Shown here: positions 54,949 to 62,962 of the stretch, piece after piece
How positions within the stretch are numbered: the stretch's first letter is position 1
Layout of the letters: every line of letters begins with the position of its first letter
Assembly: GCF_001469215.1 (NCBI RefSeq)
Contig: NZ_LOFH01000003.1
Span: 124,001 to 188,000 of the forward strand
Source: Pseudoalteromonas sp. H105
Lineage (GTDB): Bacteria > Pseudomonadota > Gammaproteobacteria > Enterobacterales > Alteromonadaceae
Direction of reading: 5' to 3'
Length of the DNA: 64,000 nt
Position numbers and translations under genes: made by a program
Notes under the pieces: model-generated
The model's input: the letters and a program-made list of their open reading frames with translations, nothing else
The model's database searches: none
What the model was told of the DNA's origin: nothing

Positions 54949-55377
54949 ATGTATAACGCCAAAGTTAAAAATTATCAAAAAGAAGCACTCAAAACCCGTG
55001 TGGCTGGTGCTGATCGCTATGAAATAATTCAGATGCTAATGGCTGGGGCGATTGAGAAAATGGTAATGTCGAAAGTCGCGATCGAAAAAAAACATATGGA
55101 AGCAAAGGCCGAACACTTATCTAAAGCTACGTCGATTATTGAAGCTTTGAGAGGTTGCTTAGATTTTGAAGTAGGTGGTGAAGTTACTGAAAATTTATAT
55201 GCATTGTATTCTTACATGATCGACCGTTTAGTTGATGCAACAATTAAAAACGATCCAGAAATCGTTGATGAGGTTTCTAATCTACTTAAAGAAATAAAGT
55301 CTGCGTGGGATGCTATACCTCATGATATCCGCGAAAAAACGCTTAGTGAGAACGGTATAGACGCCAATGTCGGCTAA
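54949..55377 (+). CDS. fliS: Flagellin export chaperone FliS
   Basis: A 142-residue helical chaperone with EIIQMLMAGAIEKM and ENLYALYSYMIDRLVDATIKND, the FliS signature. It holds flagellin unpolymerised in the cytoplasm. Its end overlaps the next small gene by 11 bp, suggesting translational coupling. Confidence 0.93.
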   Translation: MYNAKVKNYQKEALKTRVAGADRYEIIQMLMAGAIEKMVMSKVAIEKKHMEAKAEHLSKATSIIEALRGCLDFEVGGEVTENLYALYSYMIDRLVDATIKNDPEIVDEVSNLLKEIKSAWDAIPHDIREKTLSENGIDANVG

Positions 55378-55666
55378 GTTATTGTCTCAATTATCTCACA
55401 ATCTATTAAAGGTAAAAGAGTGTGCTGCTTACGAGGATTTTGATTCAGCCCAATCGGCTATAATATCTGTTGATAACACTATTCGAGAAGTGTTTAGTAA
55501 ACCTGCTGAGTTATCTGAAGAGGATAAGGTTTTCTTAGTAAATTTTTTACAACAGTTTGATCAAGTTATGTTAGAGATTAATATAAAAAAAGCAGATACG
55601 GCAAAAGAACTTGGTGTTCATATGCGTACACAAAAAAAAATAAATATTTATAAAAGCATCAAGTAG
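55367..55666 (+). CDS. Small FliT-like flagellar chaperone
   Basis: A 99-residue, highly helical, lysine-rich protein overlapping fliS by 11 bp. Position after fliD-fliS and size fit a FliT-type chaperone of the cap protein, but the sequence is not diagnostic (AKLLSQLSHNLLKVKECAAYE, then a helical repeat and a basic C-terminus). FliT remains an inference from context. Confidence 0.6.
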   Translation: MSAKLLSQLSHNLLKVKECAAYEDFDSAQSAIISVDNTIREVFSKPAELSEEDKVFLVNFLQQFDQVMLEINIKKADTAKELGVHMRTQKKINIYKSIK

Positions 55667-55675
55667 GCGAACTAT

Positions 55676-57763
55676 ATGACAGATAGAATAGACATTACCA
55701 ATGAACTGGACCAAATGTCAGAAAAGCTTGAAAGCACTTTAAAGCACCAAGAAAGAGAAGCTGTTTTTGCACATGAAGCGAACGAACGCTTTGAAAAAAA
55801 TCTAGCATGTTTTCGTGAGTATTACCCTAATATAGCCTCAGCGATAGACAATTATCAAACTAAAGATGACTTCTGCTTACATGTTACAGAGTCGGGCCAT
55901 GGAAACTTTATTCCACGAGGCAAAGAGGCTTTACTTTATTCTCAAAATCCAATCTCACAAACAAAAAAGCAGCTAAGTGAACAAATAGCTAGACCAGTTT
56001 ATAGCCTTACAGATTACACTGGTTACCCTGAAAATGATGAAGATGTTCGTATTCATTCGCGTTACATGGTGAAGCTCACTCGCTTCATGAAAAAGGTACG
56101 TGAGTGTGGCGAACCTAAAGTTAATGCATTACCTGAATCTTTCCCTTCAGCTGTTATTTTTGGGATTGGTCTTGGGTACCATGTACCATTGCTTCTTGAA
56201 CACACACAGTTTGATTATACCTTTCTTATAGAGCCAGACTTCGAGCAGTTTTTTGCCAGCTTGTTTTGCACTGACTGGTTTGATGTAATTGAAACAGTCG
56301 ACTCTCAAGGCGGCTGTTTGTTTTTCCACTTAGGCGTTGACCATAAGTCTTTTATTAATGATTTAGAAAAAATAGCCGAAGATATAGGTGCTTTTTCGTT
56401 AGTTAGAAGCTTTTGTTATCAGCACACGCCAGGTTATGAACTCAATGTTTTAATAAAAAAGTGGACTGAAGACTTTTTTCGTTTTCAATACGGGCATGGT
56501 TTCTACAACGATGCAGTAACGGGGCTTGCTCATAGTATTCACCACATTCGTAACAAAGCCGCATTATTAACTAATAAATCAAAGAAACTTGATCATGACA
56601 CCCCGATTTTTATTGTTGGTAATGGCCCGTCGCTGGATGAGGCTGAAGCATTTTTACAAAAGAACCAGAACAAAGGCATTGTTGTTGCTGCTGGAACCGC
56701 TATCGCTTCATTGTATAAAAAAGGAATTACAACAGATTTTCACGTTTTAGTAGAGCGTCCATATTCTAATTATGAAATCTTCGGTAATATTTTTCCTGCA
56801 GATGAATATAAAAAAGTGAACCTACTGGGCCTTAATACTTTGTATCCAGATACTAATAAACGTTACAAGTGGGCTGGAATTGCGGGTAAAGGAAATGAAG
56901 CTGGGACATGTTTACTTGATGTGCTCTCTCAAATTCACACGGCACAAGTTTTGCCGCTTATTCCTTATTGTAATCCAGTAGTTGCAAACGCTGCACTTTC
57001 ATTTTTTCTCCATATGGGGTTTCGTAATATTTATTTATTTGGGGTTGATAACGGTAAACAGCCTTCTGGTTTTCACCACAGTAAAGATAGCATCTACAAA
57101 GCTAATAATGATGATGACGATAGTAAAGGGTATGGCTGTTTAGAGTTTGATGGACGAATGATTGATGGAAACTTGGGTGGCCATGTTATATCAAATGATT
57201 TGTTTCTTGTTGCTCATGTACAGTTAGAAAAGCTTTTAAACCTTTTTAAAGTTAGTAGTTGTATTAATGTTGGAAACGGAGCGAAACTTCAAGGTGCTAT
57301 TCCAACTGATGCTGAAAATCTAATGGACCTTGAAATCCCGTTAGATAAGGATTCTACAATAAATAGTATCAAGCAAGGTTTCTTCAATGTATTACCTATT
57401 GATGACGTAGAGGATAACTATATTGCAGTTGATAGGCTTGACGAAATATGTGAACACATTCTATCAATAGCAGAAGAAACAAGTTCAACTAGAATTGATT
57501 GTGCTCACCAGCTTCAAAGGCAGGCACGATACATTTACTCTTTAAAAGGAAGTAGCTTAGAACATCTGTTTCATATTATCAAAGGGGCGCTCTTATACTA
57601 CCATTGCCCAATGATTACGTTGTTATACCAATATGAAAGCGAAGAATTTTGTATAGAACAATACCATCAGTTAAACGAGTTATGGAAAAGCTATATCACA
57701 GAGATTATGGATGATTACAAAATCCACTATGATGAAAAGTGTGACTTAGGGAAGGTAAGTTAA
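55676..57763 (+). CDS. Maf-type flagellin glycosyltransferase
   Basis: A 695-residue protein of the motility accessory factor (MAF_flag10/DUF115) family. The central domain has FIVGNGPSLDEAEAFL near residue 310 and IYLFGVDNG near 455. Maf proteins add nonulosonic acids (pseudaminic or legionaminic) to flagellin Ser/Thr in the cytoplasm before export. The N-terminal 150 residues are partly coiled. The following gene overlaps its stop (TAATG), so the two are coupled. The sugar-synthesis genes are not in the window. Confidence 0.85.
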   Translation: MTDRIDITNELDQMSEKLESTLKHQEREAVFAHEANERFEKNLACFREYYPNIASAIDNYQTKDDFCLHVTESGHGNFIPRGKEALLYSQNPISQTKKQLSEQIARPVYSLTDYTGYPENDEDVRIHSRYMVKLTRFMKKVRECGEPKVNALPESFPSAVIFGIGLGYHVPLLLEHTQFDYTFLIEPDFEQFFASLFCTDWFDVIETVDSQGGCLFFHLGVDHKSFINDLEKIAEDIGAFSLVRSFCYQHTPGYELNVLIKKWTEDFFRFQYGHGFYNDAVTGLAHSIHHIRNKAALLTNKSKKLDHDTPIFIVGNGPSLDEAEAFLQKNQNKGIVVAAGTAIASLYKKGITTDFHVLVERPYSNYEIFGNIFPADEYKKVNLLGLNTLYPDTNKRYKWAGIAGKGNEAGTCLLDVLSQIHTAQVLPLIPYCNPVVANAALSFFLHMGFRNIYLFGVDNGKQPSGFHHSKDSIYKANNDDDDSKGYGCLEFDGRMIDGNLGGHVISNDLFLVAHVQLEKLLNLFKVSSCINVGNGAKLQGAIPTDAENLMDLEIPLDKDSTINSIKQGFFNVLPIDDVEDNYIAVDRLDEICEHILSIAEETSSTRIDCAHQLQRQARYIYSLKGSSLEHLFHIIKGALLYYHCPMITLLYQYESEEFCIEQYHQLNELWKSYITEIMDDYKIHYDEKCDLGKVS

Positions 57764-59070
57764 TGTCAGAGTATCAAGAGTCCGAGGCATTTTTCAGTGG
57801 CCTGTTTGATGAACTTTTTCCTATCCTTCGTTCAATAACCGGCCCTGGCTTACGCCAAAGCTATGATATTTTTTCTCGATATATGCCTCTAAATATTTCC
57901 TCTATTAATTCTGGTGAGAAAGTATTTGATTGGACTGTACCTCAGGAATGGCATTGTGAAGATGCATATTTAATTGGACCTGACGGCAAGAAAGTTGCAA
58001 ATATGAACAGGTTGAACATTGAGGTAGTTAACTACTCAGAGCCTGTTGATGTAGAGTTGAGCTTAACTGAACTACAAGAGCACCTTTATAGTTTGCCCGA
58101 GCAGCCAACCGCAATTCCATATGTAACAAGCTATTATAAAAAACGTTGGGGTTTTTGTATTGCTCATGAAAAACGTGAGCAGCTTAAAGAGGGCACCTAT
58201 AGGGCTGTCATAAAAAGTCGGTTTGTTGACGGAACGTTAGATATAGCTCAATCAGTATTGCACGGTGAGTCAAAAAAAGAGGTATTGTTAAGCTCTTACC
58301 TATGTCACCCATCGATGGCTAACAATGAATTAAGTGGCCCCTTAGTACTTTTAGGTTTATACCATCGCATTAAAAAGTGGCCAAAACGTCGCTACTCCTA
58401 TCGTTTTGCATTGCACCCAGAAACAATAGGTAGTTTAGGACTATTGCACTTAATGGGAGAGCACTTTAAGGAGAATTTGGTTTCAGGATTAGTGATTAAC
58501 TGTATGGGAGGGGCACCTGAAAACTTAGTGTTTAAACATAGCCGTAATGACAATGGTTTGTTAGACAAATTACTTTATCATCTTAATAAACATGATTTTA
58601 ACCATAGTAATATAGAATTTAGCCCTCTTAGTGGCTCTGATGAGAGGCAATATAATTCACCCGGCTTTCAGTTGCCGGTATGCTGTGTTAGCCGCAGCTT
58701 TCACTCAGGCTACCATCAATACCATACATCTCTTGATACGAAAGATTTCATGGGAATAAAGCCACTGCTTGATAGTATTGATAAATTAGAAAAGATATTT
58801 TTGGCTTTTGAGCAATCAGCAACCTTTGAGAATAAACTTCCTTTCGGAGAGCCTAACTTAGGGAGTAAAGGATTGTACCCAACATTAAGTTTCTTTAGTA
58901 AAGAGCGCGTTAGCCAACTTGATGAGCTTAATCATATCAAGATGTTACTAAATTATAGTGATGGAGAGCATGACTCGATTGAGATTGCTGATAAATACGG
59001 GTGCAATGTTTCAGATATGGCGTCAGCCATTGAAAAATTAGAGCATCAAGCACTTTTGGTTATGAAGTAA
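57763..59070 (+). CDS. DUF4910 aminopeptidase-like protein
   Basis: A 435-residue cytoplasmic protein (no signal peptide) like the DUF4910/DUF2172 family, an M28-type metallopeptidase fold. Candidate metal/catalytic residues are in CHPSMANNELSG, HPETIGSLG, SGSDERQYNSPG and YHQYHTSLDT. A beta insert (DUF2172-like) lies at about 50-150 and a winged helix-turn-helix at the C-terminus (390-435). Related genes occur in nonulosonate and surface-sugar loci, but the reaction is unknown. It might remove an acyl or amide group during sugar modification. TAATG overlap with the Maf gene. Confidence 0.7.
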   Translation: MSEYQESEAFFSGLFDELFPILRSITGPGLRQSYDIFSRYMPLNISSINSGEKVFDWTVPQEWHCEDAYLIGPDGKKVANMNRLNIEVVNYSEPVDVELSLTELQEHLYSLPEQPTAIPYVTSYYKKRWGFCIAHEKREQLKEGTYRAVIKSRFVDGTLDIAQSVLHGESKKEVLLSSYLCHPSMANNELSGPLVLLGLYHRIKKWPKRRYSYRFALHPETIGSLGLLHLMGEHFKENLVSGLVINCMGGAPENLVFKHSRNDNGLLDKLLYHLNKHDFNHSNIEFSPLSGSDERQYNSPGFQLPVCCVSRSFHSGYHQYHTSLDTKDFMGIKPLLDSIDKLEKIFLAFEQSATFENKLPFGEPNLGSKGLYPTLSFFSKERVSQLDELNHIKMLLNYSDGEHDSIEIADKYGCNVSDMASAIEKLEHQALLVMK

Positions 59071-59071
59071 A

Positions 59072-59728
59072 GTGGGCACTTGGCAGAATATTTATCGCCA
59101 GGGTAGGCAATTAAATAAATACCCTTATGATGCAATTGTATCTTTGGTTATGCGATTAAAACGGACTAAACCAAACCTAAGCGTATTAGAGTTAGGGTGT
59201 GGCGCAGGGAATAATGTTGTTTTTATGGCAGAGGAGGGCGTTGATGTAGCTGGGATTGATATATCATCGGCTGCTTTGTCTTTTGCCCAAGCACGCCTAA
59301 CAAAGCTTCAGCTTAAGGCTGATCTTGTTAATGGTCATTTTACACAGTTACCTTGGCAAGATAATTCGTTCGATTTAGTTATAGATAGAAGCGCTTTAAA
59401 CTGTGCCCCTCGCCCTGATATTTTAGTTGCTTTGCGTGAATCTTACCGAGTGTTAAAACCTGGCGGTTGCATCTTTTCTACTATGTATGCGGATACGCAC
59501 CCTGCATTTATAACAGCAAAATATCAGCAAGATGGGTTTGCGAGAGAGTTTTTACCTAATTACTTTCCTGATATTGATGGTCTCTTTTTTGCTTCTAAAA
59601 ATGATGTTAGTGAGTTATTCAGTAAATTTGTAATATCACAGCAATCATACGATGTTTCTTATGATCATAATGAACAGATCACTTCTGCACAAAGAACGAT
59701 TTTTGCACATAAGCCTTCTGCTTCATAA
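59072..59728 (+). CDS. Class I SAM-dependent methyltransferase
   Basis: A 218-residue methyltransferase: VLELGCGAGNNVVFMAEEG (motif I, near residue 40), GIDISSAALSFAQARL (motif II), FDLVIDRSALNC and LRESYRVLKPGGCIFSTMYAD (post-motif). The start is GTG, one base after the previous stop. The target is unknown; by context it could O- or N-methylate a flagellar sugar or its acyl substituent. It is cotranscribed with the DUF4910 gene by spacing. Confidence 0.82.
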   Translation: MGTWQNIYRQGRQLNKYPYDAIVSLVMRLKRTKPNLSVLELGCGAGNNVVFMAEEGVDVAGIDISSAALSFAQARLTKLQLKADLVNGHFTQLPWQDNSFDLVIDRSALNCAPRPDILVALRESYRVLKPGGCIFSTMYADTHPAFITAKYQQDGFAREFLPNYFPDIDGLFFASKNDVSELFSKFVISQQSYDVSYDHNEQITSAQRTIFAHKPSAS

Positions 59729-59789
59729 ATTACGTAATTACGGATAGTTATATTATAACGACTACTTGGTAGTTTCTTGGAGAAATATT

Positions 59790-61169
59790 ATGCGAGATTC
59801 AGCAATCGTTGTTGGTGGTGGTATATGCGGTTTAATGGCGGCATTACTGCTCAAACAGTCTTTTAAGAAAGTCACGATTATTGAGCAAAGTGAGCGTGTT
59901 GGTGGCCTTTTTTGTTCGGTAAAAGATGATTCTGGTGCGCATTATGATATGGGATCGCATATTCCAAACGAAACGGGGATAAACGAACTTGATACTTTAT
60001 TATTTGGTGAGTTAGAAAGTAGAGAGCACTATTGGCATGTAATAGAAAAACTGCAATCCGGTAATTACTTTGCCGGTGAGTGGGATTTAAACTCTCCGTT
60101 TCCAGATAGCCACAAACTTGCAAGCGAAGTGTACTATCAAGGTTGCGCTGAGCTTATTCAAGCAACCTCAGCTAGTGGCAGCCCGCTTATACTCTCTTAT
60201 TGCGAAGAAACATTAGGCAAGACGTTTACCCAGCATATTATTAAACCAATTCTGTATAAGCTCTATGGTAAACATACAGATTTAAATACATTAACGGTCG
60301 CAGCAGGACTATTTGGCTTTACTCGCATACTTGCTTTTGAGCCCGATGTTGCAAATGCACTGAAAAATATTCCTACTTTTGATGCTAAAATTGGATATCA
60401 AACGCAAGCGCATTTTCATGAACGACAAAGTAAAGACAACTCAAAAACTCCAAATTACTTTTACCCATTAGAAAATAAAGGGATTGAGGCTTGGGTTGAG
60501 TATCTAGTAACTAAAGTTAAAGGCGCTGGAGTTGATATCATACTTTCTTCATCAATAGAAAAGATAGAAACTAATGAGCGGCAAATCACGGGAGTAAAGC
60601 TTGTCAATAAAGCAGAAGTCCTTGACTGTCAATTGTTATTTTGGAGTGCCCCTCCTTTTATTGCTTTAAAAGCATTAGGCTTACCTTTAATTTTTAACAA
60701 GCCAGAACTTAGAACAGCTATTGTATTTCATTTGAATTTTGACTTGCCTTTACTTGATCAAAAATCGCATTATTTATGGGTGTGGGATTATCAAACGGAT
60801 ATATTTAGGTTGACGTTATACCCTAACCTCAGCACTAAAAGTCAGCATGCGAATTTGTCGGCAGAAATTTTATGCAGGCCAGAAGAGGTGGAGCAGTATG
60901 ACGTGGATGAAATAGTAACTACATTAAAGAAAATGCACGTTGTAGGCGAAGGTGCTACATGTATCAGTCATGTTAAACAGGTCATACATGGCACTTTTCC
61001 GGTGCCAACGTTAGAATTTGAAAAAAATAATCAAGCTAATTTTGATACATTAAAAAACAGTGTCGATAATATAATTATTTCAGGCAGATCAGGTGGTAAA
61101 CAATGGCGACAAGCTGATGTACTCGTTGCCGCATATAACGATATAAACAATTATTTATCGACAGAATAA
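59790..61169 (+). CDS. FAD-dependent oxidoreductase of amine-oxidase fold
   Basis: A 459-residue flavoprotein starting with the Rossmann motif IVVGGGICGLMAALLL and GGLFCSV, then SGRSGGKQWRQADVLVAA as the C-terminal FAD contact. It resembles UDP-galactopyranose mutase/protoporphyrinogen oxidase-like proteins seen in sugar clusters. The substrate is unknown. ATG 59790 has GGAGA 6 bp upstream; the open frame runs from 59766. Its 3' end overlaps the convergent acyltransferase gene by 19 bp. Confidence 0.78.
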   Translation: MRDSAIVVGGGICGLMAALLLKQSFKKVTIIEQSERVGGLFCSVKDDSGAHYDMGSHIPNETGINELDTLLFGELESREHYWHVIEKLQSGNYFAGEWDLNSPFPDSHKLASEVYYQGCAELIQATSASGSPLILSYCEETLGKTFTQHIIKPILYKLYGKHTDLNTLTVAAGLFGFTRILAFEPDVANALKNIPTFDAKIGYQTQAHFHERQSKDNSKTPNYFYPLENKGIEAWVEYLVTKVKGAGVDIILSSSIEKIETNERQITGVKLVNKAEVLDCQLLFWSAPPFIALKALGLPLIFNKPELRTAIVFHLNFDLPLLDQKSHYLWVWDYQTDIFRLTLYPNLSTKSQHANLSAEILCRPEEVEQYDVDEIVTTLKKMHVVGEGATCISHVKQVIHGTFPVPTLEFEKNNQANFDTLKNSVDNIIISGRSGGKQWRQADVLVAAYNDINNYLSTE

Positions 61170-61981
61170 GGGACTTCTTGTCCATTTTCAAAACGATATA
61201 GCTCGGTTGGGGTACAGTTGAGCAATGCAAATTGGTTATCAGCAACAAAATCTTTTACAAAATGATAAAGTGCTTTCATCTTTATTGTATAGATAAATGA
61301 TCGTCCAAGTTGGGCTTGTTTCATCACCCCTGATTTTAATAATGCATCTTCTAATTTGGAATAGTCTTCCCTGTAGGCATTATTTATAGGGAAGCAAAAG
61401 TGGTAAAAAGTACCGTTAACCTCGTCTTCATTCATGAGCGTTGTCACGCCGGAAAAGGGCTTATTAAAACGATAGTTCAGACCTAACATTGCTTCTATTT
61501 GAACAATCACAGTGGCGACTCTAAGGCCAATGCCTTGCAGTACAAGCACTGTATCTTGTTCTATTAATCTACTAAACGTTGAGTGCTCTGCAAAGGCATA
61601 ATATTCAGGCTTTCTGGGTAAACAGGTTTTTTCCGCATCAGGCCCTAAACCACAGATTGAGAACATAGGGTGCCCTGAGCGTACTACATTTGGTTGTTGT
61701 CGAAACCACTCAGGCCAATACCCTAAGACACATTCTTGTGAGCGCAAATCTTCTTTGCGACTGCGTGGAAATTGATAATTAAACGCTGGCATAAATATAT
61801 TACCGTTCTCACCAATTGCAGTTTTAAAGCAGTTTAGGAACGCCTCAGGCACTTCTTTTACTGAATGATTTTCTATAGCGCCAAGTGTAAATAATGAAGA
61901 GTGTATAAACACACTGTCATTCATGTTGATACCGACTGAATGCAATGTTGCGATAATTTGCGCTTGGCTAATATTTCTCAC
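61151..61981 (-). CDS. AAC(3)-like N-acyltransferase
   Basis: A 276-residue protein of the AAC(3) aminoglycoside acetyltransferase family (PF02522-like): SVFIHSSLFTLGAI near residue 22, MPAFNYQFPRS, VVRSGHPMFSICGLG and AEHSTFSRLIEQDTVLVLQG. Chromosomal members in sugar clusters (like FrbF) acylate amino groups from CoA or ACP donors, so this is most likely a modifying enzyme for an aminosugar and not a drug-resistance gene. Its start overlaps the previous stop by 4 bp (ATGA), coupling it to the cysteine-cluster gene. Confidence 0.8.
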   Translation of the reverse strand: MRNISQAQIIATLHSVGINMNDSVFIHSSLFTLGAIENHSVKEVPEAFLNCFKTAIGENGNIFMPAFNYQFPRSRKEDLRSQECVLGYWPEWFRQQPNVVRSGHPMFSICGLGPDAEKTCLPRKPEYYAFAEHSTFSRLIEQDTVLVLQGIGLRVATVIVQIEAMLGLNYRFNKPFSGVTTLMNEDEVNGTFYHFCFPINNAYREDYSKLEDALLKSGVMKQAQLGRSFIYTIKMKALYHFVKDFVADNQFALLNCTPTELYRFENGQEVPYSVDK

Positions 61982-62712
61982 AAAAAGTCCTCATTGCCGA
62001 AAGCTGCTTTAACTTCGTCGTAGATAGTATCAATTCTTTTTGAAAAAGCGGGATCTTTCCACGGCTTGCCTGACAGAATCATCCATTCATATTTAGCAAT
62101 AAACTTTTTTTTCTGTGATTCATCTAGGGTATCAATAAAGCCCCCCATTTTTTCTTTGAGGCGATCTACAAGTTCCTTTAAACACCTAAAGATAAATACA
62201 ACTTCAGGATCACGTAACAATGGCTTCATAGACACTGTGAGTTCACGTTTCAACTTTATGGCTTGCTCTCTAACCAGCGTACATTTATGGTTATTATCTG
62301 GGTCACGGTAAAAAAGATCCATTAAAGCGGAGTACTCAAAATCAATAACAGTACCAAACGCATCTACTATAGGAAAATAGGGATATATTCTGCATACCAA
62401 GGGTCTGTGTCCATGGGGTTCGCATAAACCGCCACACTGGCAAGAGAGCAAGTAGATACTGAAGCTTTTACCATTTGAAAGCGTAAATGTGCGCTTTTTT
62501 GCTGGTGTAGTAATATTTTTAATACCACCGATGGATTTATAGTACTCATATTCATTTTCGAGAAGAGGTAAAGATACACCACTTTTATCTAGGATGTTAA
62601 AATGCTCTCCATAAAAATTTTTACAGCAGTAACCACCGCATGTTTTCCAACACTCAGGAGCATTCACATATTCCGTATTATATATTTCTTGCCAGTTAAC
62701 TTTGTTAGGCAT
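61978..62712 (-). CDS. CxxCxxCC (YkgJ/FliB-like) cysteine-cluster protein
   Basis: A protein of 244 residues with cysteine motifs CWKTCGGYCCKNF near residue 17 and CQCGGLCEPHGHRPLVCRIYPY near residue 97, which match PF03692 (CxxCxxCC, probable metal or iron-sulfur binding). Salmonella FliB, a flagellin lysine methylase, has the same domain. The target here is unknown. The start ATG at 62712 lies inside the end of the ACP gene; GTG at 62724 is also in frame. Confidence 0.75.
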   Translation of the reverse strand: MPNKVNWQEIYNTEYVNAPECWKTCGGYCCKNFYGEHFNILDKSGVSLPLLENEYEYYKSIGGIKNITTPAKKRTFTLSNGKSFSIYLLSCQCGGLCEPHGHRPLVCRIYPYFPIVDAFGTVIDFEYSALMDLFYRDPDNNHKCTLVREQAIKLKRELTVSMKPLLRDPEVVFIFRCLKELVDRLKEKMGGFIDTLDESQKKKFIAKYEWMILSGKPWKDPAFSKRIDTIYDEVKAAFGNEDFL

Positions 62713-62962
62713 TAGCAGACTCACTAAGCAGCTGTATTAGGCCACTGTATGAGGTAAATTGCACAGGGTCAGCTTCTTCAAAATCAATATCAAGATTTAA
62801 GCTGTTTTCTATTTCCATCAACATACTAATAAAATCAAGTGAATCTAAAAGACCTGAACTTATTAAGCTATCCTGTTTATTCAATGAGACCAGTATTTGT
62901 TCACCATGCTTTTCTATTAATTTATTATTGATAGCTTGTTCAATCGAATTTGTTAAGCTCAT
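62705..62962 (-). CDS. Acyl carrier protein
   Basis: An 85-residue acyl/peptidyl carrier protein. The phosphopantetheine serine lies in LLDSLDFISM near residue 40, preceded by SLISSGLLDS. The flanking acidic helices fit the ACP fold. Its start overlaps the stop of the adenylating enzyme (TAATG), which suggests that the two act as a loading pair. It is unlikely to be the fatty acid ACP, since no fab genes are near. Confidence 0.85.
   Translation of the reverse strand: MSLTNSIEQAINNKLIEKHGEQILVSLNKQDSLISSGLLDSLDFISMLMEIENSLNLDIDFEEADPVQFTSYSGLIQLLSESANA

Noticed and set aside
61151..61981. Aminoglycoside resistance gene
   Set aside because: The family is AAC(3)-like, but it is translationally coupled to ACP and adenylation genes in a flagellin modification locus. 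A sugar-modifying role is more likely.
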